From Variovorax sp. HW608 (GTDB lineage: Bacteria > Pseudomonadota > Gammaproteobacteria > Burkholderiales > Burkholderiaceae_C): a stretch of DNA of 64,000 nucleotides. The notes under the pieces are model-generated. The model was not told where the DNA came from. It searched no databases and saw nothing but the letters and a program-made list of their open reading frames with translations. Positions within the stretch are counted from its first letter, which is position 1. The number at the start of each line of letters is the position of its first letter. This document shows, piece by piece, positions 8,396 through 16,486 of the stretch. The stretch covers positions 4,862,229-4,926,228 of the forward strand of contig NZ_LT607803.1 in NCBI RefSeq assembly GCF_900090195.1, written 5' to 3'. A program made the position numbers and the translations under genes.

Positions 8396-9483
8396 GGGGT
8401 GGGAGGCGTCAGGTCTTGCGGGAGGCGGGCGCGCAGCGCATCGAATTCGGCGGTCCATTGCGCACGCCACTGGCGGCGAAGCGAGTCGTCGATCCAGGCG
8501 CCGTCGATCCCGTTCTGCATGAAGCCGCGCAGGTCGTCGAGGCCAAAGCCGAAGTCCCGCACCATCATGTGCCAGGCCTGGGTGGGCGTGACCTTGTGCA
8601 AGGTCGGGTCGTCGGTGTTCGGGTGGATGCGCAGGCCGAGACCCGGCATGCGGCGGATCGGATGGTCGAGCGCCCAGCGCTCCGGCGGCAGGGTGCGCAG
8701 GTAGTAGGAGTTGGTCGGCACCACGGTGAAGATCACGCCGCGGTCGGCGCACTCGCGCGCGAACGCGGGCTCGTCGACCACCGTGTAGCCATGGTCGATG
8801 CGGTCCACATGGAGCAGCTCGAGTGCCGTGCGCACATTGGTCCACGGCATGCCGAATTCGCCCGCGTGCGCGGTCGTCTTGAGGCCGGCGCGGCGCGCGT
8901 CGGCATACGCCTCTTGGAACAGCTCGGGCGGGCGGTCGTTCTCGCGGTAGTCGATGCCGATGCCGATCACTTCGTCGCAGCGGTTGCCCACGACCCACTG
9001 CACCATCTCGACGGCGGCCTCGGGGCTGGCCTCGCGGTCGATCGCGGCGATCAGGCGGCCGGTGATGCCGAACTGCCGCTTCGCGTCGTGGATCGCGCGC
9101 ACGATCGCGTCCTGCGCCTTGCGGTAGTCGATGCCGGATTCGTGCACCGTGCCGGTCGGGTTCCAGAAGAACTCGCCATAACGCACGTTGTGGCGTGCGG
9201 CGTCTTCCAGGTATTCGAGCGTGAGCCGGTGCAGGTCGTCGGCGCTGCGCACCAGTTCCGAATCGAGCGCCCGCAGCACGCGCAACACGCCGACGGGCTT
9301 CTCGCCGCGCGTATAGAAAGCCTCGATCTCGTCGCCCCGCAGCGGCTTGCCGGCGCGCCGGTTGAGGTCGATGAAAGTGTCCTTGCGCACAGTGCCGAAC
9401 AGATGGCAGTGCAGTTCGACCTTCGGAATCGCGTGGAGGAACGATTCCAGGGGCGATGCCGGAACGGCTGCGGCTTGTGTCAT
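8392..9483 (-). CDS. Adenosine/adenine deaminase-family hydrolase
   Basis: 363 aa, metal-dependent TIM-barrel deaminase. The zinc ligands and catalytic residues appear in order: HCH in KVELHCHLFGT (near residue 20), TAHAGE, RIDHGY and HPNTDDP. Typical ADA has HxHLDG or HxHLEG; here the residue after the second His region is F (HLFG), so specificity may differ from adenosine. The product would be a deaminated purine plus ammonia. It overlaps the Bug receptor downstream and is divergent from a LysR regulator that probably controls it. Confidence 0.9.
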   Translation of the reverse strand: MTQAAAVPASPLESFLHAIPKVELHCHLFGTVRKDTFIDLNRRAGKPLRGDEIEAFYTRGEKPVGVLRVLRALDSELVRSADDLHRLTLEYLEDAARHNVRYGEFFWNPTGTVHESGIDYRKAQDAIVRAIHDAKRQFGITGRLIAAIDREASPEAAVEMVQWVVGNRCDEVIGIGIDYRENDRPPELFQEAYADARRAGLKTTAHAGEFGMPWTNVRTALELLHVDRIDHGYTVVDEPAFARECADRGVIFTVVPTNSYYLRTLPPERWALDHPIRRMPGLGLRIHPNTDDPTLHKVTPTQAWHMMVRDFGFGLDDLRGFMQNGIDGAWIDDSLRRQWRAQWTAEFDALRARLPQDLTPPTP

Positions 9484-9510
9484 GGCGCGCAGTCTAGGCA
9501 CGATGCGGCG

Positions 9511-9546
9511 ATAAGGAAAATTTTGAATTTCTATAATTTGATTCAG
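9511..9546. promoter_or_regulatory. AT-rich divergent promoter/operator between deaminase and LysR genes
   Basis: The only AT-rich patch in the 92-bp divergent spacer. It includes TATAAT at 9532-9537 on the plus strand and a loose inverted repeat GAAAATTTTGAATTTC. The position fits a LysR-type operator overlapping both promoters. No good -35 could be aligned. Confidence 0.45.
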
Positions 9547-9575
9547 CCGACTGATGGCAATCCGGTCCGAATCCA

Positions 9576-10547
9576 ATGGCGAATACGCAGCTTTCCTCCT
9601 CCCTGCGCGCGCTCACGCTGCGCCAGTTGCGGTTCTTCTCGGTGCTGGTGGAGGAAGGCCAGTTCGGCCGCGCGGCGAAGCGGCTGTCCATCACGCAGCC
9701 CGCGCTCAGCAATGCGATCAAGCAGATGGAGAAGCTGCTCGGCGCCGAGCTGCTGACGCGTTCCACGCACCGGCTCGAACTCACGCCGCTGGGCGCCGAG
9801 GTGCTTGCGCGCACCGATTTCCTGGTCAACACCTTCGACGTGGCGCTGCGCGACATCGAGCACACGGTGCAGCGCGGACGCGCGTTCGTGCGCATCGGCG
9901 TCATCCCTTCCGCGAGCGGCCGGGTCGCGGCGGCGGTCGGCGACTTCCAGCGCGGCGATGCGGCGCGGCAGGTCGAATTCGGCTGGCGCGACGCGCCCTC
10001 GAACACGCTCCTGGCCGAAGTGCGCAGCGGGCAGCTCGACATGGCGGTCGCAGCCATCACCGAGCCGCCGGGCGGGCTCGTCTGCGTGGACCTGTTCCGC
10101 GATCCGCTGGTGCTCGTGGTGCGGCGCGACCATCCGCTCGCGCAGGCGGGCGAGGCGGACTGGGAAGCCATCGGTGGCGAGCGGCTCGTGCTGTTCGAGA
10201 GCGGCAGCATGCCTGCGCTGGGCGATCCGGCGCGCGCCCAGTTCGCGCAGGGCGCCGAGCCGTATCGCGTCAGCTACTCGGAGACGCTCTACGCGCTGGT
10301 GCGCGGCGGCCTCGCGCTCGGGTTGATGCCCAAGCTCTACACCTCGTCGCTGGGCGATGACGAACTGGTGGTGCTGCCGCTGCGCAAGCCGAACATCGAG
10401 CGGCGCGTGGTGCTGGTGCATCTTCCGGGGCCGATGCGCAACGTGATGGCCGAGGCGCTGATCGCGCATCTGCGGCAGAGCCTGCCGTCACCCGCCGATG
10501 GCATTGCACCGCGGCGTCTTCGCCCGCCGCGCAAGCGCGGCGCCTGA
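9576..10547 (+). CDS. LysR-type transcriptional regulator
   Basis: 323 aa. The N-terminal winged helix-turn-helix (LRALTLRQLRFFSVLVEEGQFGRAAKRL, ITQPALSNAIKQME) is followed by a periplasmic-binding-like effector domain (about residues 100-305). It is transcribed divergently from the deaminase-Bug pair with a 92-bp spacer, the classic arrangement for LysR control of the neighbouring operon plus autorepression. The effector is unknown, plausibly the deaminase substrate or product. The C-terminus is basic (RRLRPPRKRGA). Confidence 0.93.
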   Translation: MANTQLSSSLRALTLRQLRFFSVLVEEGQFGRAAKRLSITQPALSNAIKQMEKLLGAELLTRSTHRLELTPLGAEVLARTDFLVNTFDVALRDIEHTVQRGRAFVRIGVIPSASGRVAAAVGDFQRGDAARQVEFGWRDAPSNTLLAEVRSGQLDMAVAAITEPPGGLVCVDLFRDPLVLVVRRDHPLAQAGEADWEAIGGERLVLFESGSMPALGDPARAQFAQGAEPYRVSYSETLYALVRGGLALGLMPKLYTSSLGDDELVVLPLRKPNIERRVVLVHLPGPMRNVMAEALIAHLRQSLPSPADGIAPRRLRPPRKRGA

Positions 10548-10550
10548 GCC

Positions 10551-11768
10551 TCAGTGGAGCTCGGTCGCTGTGTGGATCGTCTCGCGCACGCGCGGATAGA
10601 TCTGCGTGTTCCACTTGCTGCCGCTGAACACGCCGTAGTGCCCGACGCCCGCCTGCAGGTGATGGGTCTTGAGATAGGGGCGCACGCTGGTGCACAGGTC
10701 CTGCGCCGCCACCGTCTGGCCGACCGAGCAGATGTCGTCGCGCTCGCCTTCGACCGTGAGCAGCGCGGTGCGCCGGATGGCGGCTGGGTCGATCCTGCGC
10801 TCGCCGACCGTGAGTTCGCCGCGCGGCAGGTCGTAGGTCTGGAACACGCGCTCGACGGTTTCCAGATAGAACTCCGCCGGCAGGTCGTTGACCGCGAGGT
10901 ACTCGTCGTAGAAGGTGCGGATGGTGTCGGCCTGCTCGATCTCGCCGTCCACGAGGTGCTGGTAGAGCTTCGCGAACTGCTGCTTGTGGCGGTCCGGGTT
11001 CATGCTCATGAAGGCGCTCAATTGCAGGAAGCCCGGGTACACGCGCCGCATCATGCCGGCGTGCGGCCAGGGCACGTAGCTGATCAGGTTGCGCTCGAAC
11101 CAGCCGATCGACCGGTCGTTCGCGAGCTTGTTCACCATCGTCGGGTTGACCCGGCAATCCACCGGCCCGGCCATCAGCGTGAGGCTGCGCGGGGTCGAGG
11201 GGTTGTCGTCCTCGGCCATCAGCGCGGTGGCGGCGAGCGCCGCGACGCAGGGCTGGCAGACTGCCACCATGTGCACGCCGGGGCCGATCGCCTCGAGGAA
11301 ATCGATGATCCGCAGCGTGTAGTCGTCCAGGCCGAAGCCGCCGTGCCAGATCGGCACGTCGCGCGCGTTGTGCCAGTCGGTCACGTACACGTCGTGGTCG
11401 CGCAGGAGCGTGCGCACGGTTTCGCGCAGAAGCGTCGCGAAATGGCCCGATAGTGGTGCAGCCAGCAGCACCGGCGGATGCACCGCATTGGACTCCTTGC
11501 GGAAGTGCAGCAGCGTGCCGAAGGGCGTGACCAGCGCCGCCTCTTCATGCACCGCCACTTCCTTGCCGTCGACCACCACGCGCTCGATGCCGTAGGGCGG
11601 CCGCGTGTGGGTGAGCCGCATGCGCGAAAAGACCTCCATGGCCGAGGCGACGCGGCGGGTCAGGCTGCGGTCCGCCTTGTCGTTCCAAAGCGCCTTGCCG
11701 AGGACCTGCGCCGTGAGCCGCGTCGGCGAGAACAGGTCGGCGTGGGTTTGGTAGGCGCGATACAGCAT
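10551..11768 (-). CDS. phaZ: Intracellular polyhydroxyalkanoate depolymerase
   Basis: 405 aa. The characteristic start MLYRAYQTHADL and the active-site motif VCQPCVAAL (nucleophile Cys near residue 171, replacing the lipase Ser) identify the intracellular PHB depolymerase PhaZ1 type. It mobilises stored poly-3-hydroxybutyrate granules. Length matches the family (about 405-415 aa). An in-frame start 66 nt upstream exists but would add a nonhomologous Cys-rich leader, so ATG 11768 was chosen. Its stop is 3 bp from the convergent LysR stop. Confidence 0.93.
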   Translation of the reverse strand: MLYRAYQTHADLFSPTRLTAQVLGKALWNDKADRSLTRRVASAMEVFSRMRLTHTRPPYGIERVVVDGKEVAVHEEAALVTPFGTLLHFRKESNAVHPPVLLAAPLSGHFATLLRETVRTLLRDHDVYVTDWHNARDVPIWHGGFGLDDYTLRIIDFLEAIGPGVHMVAVCQPCVAALAATALMAEDDNPSTPRSLTLMAGPVDCRVNPTMVNKLANDRSIGWFERNLISYVPWPHAGMMRRVYPGFLQLSAFMSMNPDRHKQQFAKLYQHLVDGEIEQADTIRTFYDEYLAVNDLPAEFYLETVERVFQTYDLPRGELTVGERRIDPAAIRRTALLTVEGERDDICSVGQTVAAQDLCTSVRPYLKTHHLQAGVGHYGVFSGSKWNTQIYPRVRETIHTATELH

Positions 11769-11828
11769 GCACGGGTTGCAGGCAAGTTGCGGGCCAGTCG
11801 TGCACGAGCGGCGCGCGGTGCACCTTTC

Positions 11829-11844
11829 TGGCACAGGCCTTGCA
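11829..11844 (+). promoter_or_regulatory. Consensus sigma-54 promoter upstream of the GST gene
   Basis: TGGCAC at 11829-11834, five bases, then TTGCA at 11840-11844: a perfect -24/-12 match. The expected start site near 11855 gives a 27-nt leader with AGGAG 6 nt before the ATG at 11882. An inverted repeat TGCAC-N12-GTGCA lies just upstream, around 11801-11822. Confidence 0.7.
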
Positions 11845-11881
11845 CGACTGCACCGCCGATCCGGCGGACCAGGAGCGATGC

Positions 11882-12538
11882 ATGGCCAAACCCGTACTTA
11901 CCATCAGCAGCAAGAACTACGGCGCCTGGTCGCTGCGCGGCTGGCTGATGTGCAAGCTGGCGGGGCTGGAATTCACCGAAGAGGTGATCCCGCCCGACGA
12001 CCCGGCGATGAAGGCCGAGATGCTGCTGCTCTCGTCCTCGATGCTGGTGCCCTCGCTGCAGCATGGCAGCATCAAGGTCTGGGACACCCTCGCGATCGGC
12101 GAGTACCTGGGCGAGATCAAGCCGAAGGCCGGCCTGCTGCCCGCCGATGCCAAGGCACGCGCGCACTGCCGGGCGATCTGCGGCGAGATGCACTCGGGCT
12201 TCTCCTCGATGCGCGGCTCGCTGCCGATGAACGTCAAGGCGCGCTTCCCGGGCTTCAAGATCTGGTCGCGCGCGCAGACCGACATCGACCGCATCGTCAC
12301 GATCTGGCGCGAATGCTTCTCGGCCTACGGCGGGCCGTTCCTGTTCGGCGAGACGCCCTGCATCGCGGACGCGATGTACGCGCCGGTGGTCACGCGCTTC
12401 ATCACCTACGACGTCGCGCTGGACAAGGCCTGCACCGCCTACTGCAAGCGCATCGTCGAGCTGCCGGCGATGCAGGAGTGGATCAAGGCCGCGAAGGCCG
12501 AGCCGGAAGAGATCGACGAACTCGACGCCGAGTTCTGA
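11882..12538 (+). CDS. Glutathione S-transferase
   Basis: 218 aa, two-domain GST: N-terminal thioredoxin-like domain (TISSKNYGAWSLRGWL with candidate catalytic Ser/Tyr, and VPSLQHGSIKVWDTLAIGEYL) and an all-helical C-terminal domain. It conjugates glutathione to electrophiles or acts as an isomerase; substrate not deducible. Its own promoter looks sigma-54 dependent, which is unusual for a GST and suggests activation by an enhancer-binding protein. It is divergent from phaZ with a 113-bp spacer. The start at 11882 is supported by AGGAG. Confidence 0.92.
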   Translation: MAKPVLTISSKNYGAWSLRGWLMCKLAGLEFTEEVIPPDDPAMKAEMLLLSSSMLVPSLQHGSIKVWDTLAIGEYLGEIKPKAGLLPADAKARAHCRAICGEMHSGFSSMRGSLPMNVKARFPGFKIWSRAQTDIDRIVTIWRECFSAYGGPFLFGETPCIADAMYAPVVTRFITYDVALDKACTAYCKRIVELPAMQEWIKAAKAEPEEIDELDAEF

Positions 12539-12550
12539 GCCGCCCGCCTC

Positions 12551-12904
12551 TCAGGCCGGCTTGCGGAACATCCGCAGATCGAGGCTGGATTCGTTGCCCA
12601 GCCACATCGCGTGCGCGGTGTGGTCGAGGTAGTCGTCGCCCGTCACGCCGTGCACGAACACGTCGAGCCCGTTGCGGTGCGCATCGAGCCATTCGATGAC
12701 CTCGTCGAATTCCGCCGCGTCGAAGGCGATCTGGCAACTCCAGTGCGGATGCGGGCCGACGAGCTTCTCGTGCACCCGGCCGACCACCACGAGCAGGCTG
12801 TGGCCCGCATCCTCGGCCAACTGCCGTGCCTGCGCGGCGGTCGCGGGGCCGAAGTAGATGTGGGCGTGGTATTGCGGGTAGAGGTTTTCGGGGCGGCGTG
12901 GCAT
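12551..12904 (-). CDS. DOPA 4,5-dioxygenase-family protein
   Basis: 117 aa, PF08883-like. The conserved histidines occur in YHAHIYF, GPHPHW and LDHTAHAMW, in the family order for metal binding. Plant and fungal relatives cleave the catechol ring of DOPA; bacterial copies are usually uncharacterised, so activity on a catechol is inference. Length is typical (110-120 aa). It is convergent with the GST gene (12-bp gap) and divergent from the LexA-box-linked radical SAM gene. Confidence 0.85.
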   Translation of the reverse strand: MPRRPENLYPQYHAHIYFGPATAAQARQLAEDAGHSLLVVVGRVHEKLVGPHPHWSCQIAFDAAEFDEVIEWLDAHRNGLDVFVHGVTGDDYLDHTAHAMWLGNESSLDLRMFRKPA

Positions 12905-12990
12905 GGGGAAGTCCGGCGGCTAAGGCGCAGCTTAGCGCCAGAATCCCGGCTGAAACAACCAGTTGCTGCACGCGCGGCAAGATGGTGAAA

Positions 12991-13010
12991 TACTGTGAAT
13001 TCATCCAGTA
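12991..13010. promoter_or_regulatory. LexA (SOS) box upstream of radical SAM gene
   Basis: A 20-bp palindrome TACTGT-N8-CCAGTA, flanked by AAA and TTT, 15 bp before the ATG. It differs from the CTGT-N8-ACAG consensus at one conserved base. The position overlaps the expected promoter, as for LexA repression. Confidence 0.7.
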
Positions 13011-13025
13011 TTTCGAACCATCGCC

Positions 13026-14120
13026 ATGCCCGATGTTTTCATTCCCGTTCACGCGCTCAAGGGCCGCGGCGCGGCCACGCGGCTCGCGCACCGCTTCGAG
13101 CGCGACACGCGCAATGCCTTCGACGACGGCTGGGGGACGCTCGAGGAAGGCGCGGCCGAAGCCGATGAGCTGCCGCCGCTCGCCACCGAGGTCCGCTTCG
13201 AGGACGCCAAGTCCGTGCTCAGCCACAACGATTCGCCGGACATCAGCTTCGACACCTCGCTCAACCCCTATCGCGGTTGCGAGCACGGCTGCATCTACTG
13301 CTTCGCGCGCCCCACGCACAGCTACCTCAACCTCTCGCCGGGCCTCGATTTCGAGACCAAGCTGATCGCCAAGCGCAACGTCGCCGACCTGCTGCGGGCC
13401 GAGCTGGCGCGCAAGAGCTACAAGCCGAGCCCGATCATCATCGGCACCGCGACCGACTGCTACCAGCCGATCGAGCGCGAGCTTCGCCTCACGCGCTCGG
13501 TGATCGAGGTGCTGAAGGAAGCGCGCCATCCCTTCGGCATCATCACCAAATCGAGCGCGGTGGAGCACGACCTCGACCTGATCGCACCGATGGCCGCGGA
13601 GCATCTCGCGGCGGTCTACGTCACCGTCACCACGCTCGACGGCGAGCTCGCACGCAAGCTCGAGCCGCGCGCGGCCGCGCCGCACCGCCGGCTGCGGACG
13701 CTGCGCACGCTGGCCGAGGCGGGCGTCCCGGTAGGCGTCAGCGTGGGGCCGCAGATCCCCTTCGTCAACGAAGACATGGAGCAGGTGCTCGAAGCCGCTT
13801 GGGACGCCGGCGCGCGCAGCGCCTTCTATACCGTGATTCGCCTGCCGTGGGAGGTCGCGCCGCTCTTCAAGCAGTGGCTCGAGCTGCACTACCCGCAGCG
13901 CGCGGGCCGCATCATGGAACGCATCCGCGAGATGCGCGGCGGCAAGGACTACGACGCCGATTTCGCGACGCGCATGAAGGGCAGCGGCGTCTGGGCCGAG
14001 CTGATCCGCCAGCGTTTCGAGAAGGCGTCGAAGCGCCTCGGCTTCTGCAACGACCGCACGCCGCTGGACCTGAGCGCGTTCCGGCCGCCTGGCGCAGCGG
14101 GGCAGGGCAGTCTCTTCTAG
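13026..14120 (+). CDS. PA0069-family radical SAM protein
   Basis: 364 aa. The [4Fe-4S]/SAM motif is YRGCEHGCIYCFARP (CxxxCxxC near residues 85-92), in the SplB-like/Rv2578c branch of radical SAM enzymes (PA0069 family). SplB repairs spore photoproduct in DNA; this branch is uncharacterised. The upstream SOS box supports a role in DNA damage response. The N-terminus (residues 1-60) is variable and may contact the substrate. It sits next to gluconokinase on the same strand with a 22-bp gap. Confidence 0.9.
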   Translation: MPDVFIPVHALKGRGAATRLAHRFERDTRNAFDDGWGTLEEGAAEADELPPLATEVRFEDAKSVLSHNDSPDISFDTSLNPYRGCEHGCIYCFARPTHSYLNLSPGLDFETKLIAKRNVADLLRAELARKSYKPSPIIIGTATDCYQPIERELRLTRSVIEVLKEARHPFGIITKSSAVEHDLDLIAPMAAEHLAAVYVTVTTLDGELARKLEPRAAAPHRRLRTLRTLAEAGVPVGVSVGPQIPFVNEDMEQVLEAAWDAGARSAFYTVIRLPWEVAPLFKQWLELHYPQRAGRIMERIREMRGGKDYDADFATRMKGSGVWAELIRQRFEKASKRLGFCNDRTPLDLSAFRPPGAAGQGSLF

Positions 14121-14142
14121 CTCGGTGGACCGCTCGGCGAGA

Positions 14143-14670
14143 ATGCCGACCATGCAGCAGACCTACACACCCGGAACAGACGTCGCCCGATGGCTGGTGG
14201 TCATGGGCGTTTCGGGGTGCGGCAAGTCCAGCCTCGGCGCGGCGCTCGCGCGCGAACTGGCCCTGCCGCTGATCGAGGGGGATGACTTCCATGCGCCGGA
14301 AAGCGTTCGCAAGATGCGCGCCGGCATCGCGCTCACCGATGCCGATCGCGCCGGCTGGCTCGATCGGCTCGGCCGCGAACTCGGCGGGCATGCGGCGGGC
14401 GCGGTGCTGACCTGCTCGGCGCTCAAGCGCGACTACCGCGAGCGCCTGCGTGCCGCGCGGCCCGGGCTGCGCTTCGTCTTCATGGCGCTGTCACGCCAGG
14501 AGGCCGAGCGGCGCGTCGCCGAGCGCGCCGCGGTGCACATGTTTCCGGCCAGCCTCGTCGCCAACCAGTTCGCGACGCTGGAGTCGCCGGTCGGCGAGCC
14601 GGGCGTGCTGGCGGTGGACGCGACCGCACCGATCCCGCAGCTCGTCGCGCAGGTCCGGGCGTGGATCTGA
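14143..14670 (+). CDS. gntK: Gluconokinase (thermoresistant type)
   Basis: About 175 aa P-loop kinase. VMGVSGCGKSSLG is the Walker A; EGDDFHAPESVRKMRAGIALTDADRAGWL is split around the gluconate-binding region typical of GntK/IdnK; LTCSALKRDYRERL follows. It phosphorylates D-gluconate to 6-phosphogluconate with ATP. ATG 14143 was chosen; ATG 14152 and GTG 14125 are alternatives, and none has a strong ribosome site. No gluconate transporter or dehydratase is adjacent. Confidence 0.92.
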   Translation: MPTMQQTYTPGTDVARWLVVMGVSGCGKSSLGAALARELALPLIEGDDFHAPESVRKMRAGIALTDADRAGWLDRLGRELGGHAAGAVLTCSALKRDYRERLRAARPGLRFVFMALSRQEAERRVAERAAVHMFPASLVANQFATLESPVGEPGVLAVDATAPIPQLVAQVRAWI

Positions 14671-14697
14671 GCCGGCCGGCTCAGGTCGCGGACGCAC

Positions 14698-15570
14698 TCA
14701 TTTCGCGCCGAGCAATGTCCTCGCGTGATGCGCGAGGTGGTCCGCGATGAAGCTCTGGATGAAGTAATAGCCGTGGTCGTAGCCCTCGTGCCGCCGCAGC
14801 GTGAGCGGCTGACCCGCGGCGCGGCAGGCGGCTTCGAGCAGCTTCGGGCGCAATTGCTCGGCGAGGAATTTGTCGGCCAGCCCCTGGTCGACGAGGATGC
14901 CCGCGGGATAGGGCGGCGCGGTCTGCGACTGCATCAGCGCGCAAGCGTCGTGCGCGAGCCAGGTCTCGTCGTCGCGGCCCAGGTAGCCGGCGAACGCCTT
15001 CTGGCCCCATGGGCATTGCGAAGGCGCGCAGATCGGCGCCAGCGCCGACAGCGAGCGGAACCGGCCGGGATGCCGAAGCGCCAAGGTCAGCGCGCCGTGC
15101 CCGCCCATCGAATGGCCGAAGATGCCGATGCGCTTGCCGTCGATCGGCATGCTGCGCGCGATCAGCGGCAGCAGTTCGTTGACGATCCAGCTTTCCATGC
15201 GCCAGTGGTCTGCCCACGGCTCGGCGCTGGCGTCGAGGTAGAAACCGGCGCCGATGCCGAAATCCCAGCTCGCCGTGGCGCCCTCGATGCCTTCGGCTTC
15301 GGGGCCGCGCGGGCTGGTGTCGGGCGCGATGAGCGCGAGGCCCAGTTCGGCGGCAACGCGCTGCGCGCCGGCCTTGATCATGAAGGTCTCTTCGTTGCAG
15401 GTCAGGCCTGCGAGGTACACCACCGCGGGCACCGGGCCGCGTTCGGCCTGTGGCGGCAGGAACACCGAAAAGCGCATCGGCAGCCCGATCTCGCGCGAGT
15501 CGTGCTCGTGGAAGCGTTGAGTGCCGCCAAAGCAGCGGTGTTCGGAGAGCGTCTTCAGGCTGTCTGTCAT
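14698..15570 (-). CDS. fghA: S-formylglutathione hydrolase
   Basis: 290 aa, esterase D family. The nucleophile motif is IFGHSMGGHGAL (Ser near 150), with the oxyanion region VYLAGLTCNEETF and the catalytic His in HEGYDHGYYF. It hydrolyses S-formylglutathione to formate and glutathione, the last step of GSH-dependent formaldehyde oxidation. Its ATG overlaps the preceding gene's stop (ATGA), so it is in one operon with the class III alcohol dehydrogenase further upstream, which makes its substrate. Confidence 0.95.
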   Translation of the reverse strand: MTDSLKTLSEHRCFGGTQRFHEHDSREIGLPMRFSVFLPPQAERGPVPAVVYLAGLTCNEETFMIKAGAQRVAAELGLALIAPDTSPRGPEAEGIEGATASWDFGIGAGFYLDASAEPWADHWRMESWIVNELLPLIARSMPIDGKRIGIFGHSMGGHGALTLALRHPGRFRSLSALAPICAPSQCPWGQKAFAGYLGRDDETWLAHDACALMQSQTAPPYPAGILVDQGLADKFLAEQLRPKLLEAACRAAGQPLTLRRHEGYDHGYYFIQSFIADHLAHHARTLLGAK

Positions 15571-16469
15571 GTTTTCGGTCGAGGGATGAGTTCGAGCACG
15601 GCATCGGCGAACACGCGCGGGACTTCCTGGGGCATGTTGTGGCCGACGCCGGGTAGCACGCGGTGCGAGCGCGGTCCGGCAAAGCGCTGCGCATGCGTCG
15701 ACGCATCGGCCGGCGAGCGGACGCCGTCGTCGGCGCCGTCGAAAGTGATCGCCGGAACCGTGATGGCCGGCTGGGCCGCCAGCTTCGCTTCGATCGACGC
15801 ATAGGCCGGATCGCCCGGCACCAGACCGAAGCGGTGGCGGTACGAGTGGATCACGACGTCGACGAAGTCGGGGTGGTCGAAGGCCTTCGCGCTCTGCTCG
15901 AAGGTCGCGTCGTCGAAGCGCCAGGTCGGCGACCAGAGCCGCCACAGGAGCCGGGTGATGCCGCGCCGGTCGGCCGCCAGCCCGGCACGGCCGCGCTCGC
16001 TGTGGAAGTAGTACTGGTACCAGAGCCGGTGCTCGTTCTCGGCGCTGTCCGGCTGCATCGCCTTCGCGATGTCCTGGATGTTGTAGCTGTTGTAGGAGAC
16101 CAGCCCCGCGCAACGCCCAGGCCACAGCGCCGCCACCACGCAGGCGGCGCGGCCGCCCCAGTCGTAGCCGGCGAGCACCGCGCTCGGGATCGCGAGCGTA
16201 TCGAGCAACGCGAGCAGATCCGCGCCCAGCGCCGCCTGCTCGCCCGAACGCGGCGTCGCGTCGCTCAAAAAGCGCGTGCCGCCGTAGCCGCGCAGGTACG
16301 GAACGATCACCCGGCAACCCGCGGCCGCCAGCATCGGCGCGACGTCGACGTAGCTGTGGATGTCGTAAGGAAAGCCGTGCATCAGCAGCACTGGCGGGCC
16401 TTCCGCCGGTCCCGCCTCGACATATGACACCTCGAGCACGCCGGCTCGGATCGTGCGGAGCGGGCCCAT
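15567..16469 (-). CDS. Epoxide-hydrolase-like alpha/beta hydrolase in the formaldehyde operon
   Basis: 300 aa. LLMHGFPYDIHSY gives the oxyanion HGxP motif; the nucleophile elbow is LAGYDWGGRAA with Asp rather than Ser, as in epoxide hydrolases and haloalkane dehalogenases. PGVGHNMPQE supplies the catalytic His. It lies between frmA (17-bp gap) and fghA (4-nt overlap), so it is co-transcribed with formaldehyde detoxification; its substrate is unknown. ATG 16469 was chosen over GTG 16478. An Asp nucleophile argues for epoxide or halide hydrolysis over esters. Confidence 0.88.
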   Translation of the reverse strand: MGPLRTIRAGVLEVSYVEAGPAEGPPVLLMHGFPYDIHSYVDVAPMLAAAGCRVIVPYLRGYGGTRFLSDATPRSGEQAALGADLLALLDTLAIPSAVLAGYDWGGRAACVVAALWPGRCAGLVSYNSYNIQDIAKAMQPDSAENEHRLWYQYYFHSERGRAGLAADRRGITRLLWRLWSPTWRFDDATFEQSAKAFDHPDFVDVVIHSYRHRFGLVPGDPAYASIEAKLAAQPAITVPAITFDGADDGVRSPADASTHAQRFAGPRSHRVLPGVGHNMPQEVPRVFADAVLELIPRPKT

Positions 16470-16486
16470 GCGCGTCACGGCGGTGC

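Noticed and set aside
11781..11796. Sigma-54-like element (TGGCCC-N5-TTGCC) directed toward phaZ
   Set aside because: It would place the start site only about 3 nt before the phaZ ATG, leaving no ribosome site; probably coincidence.
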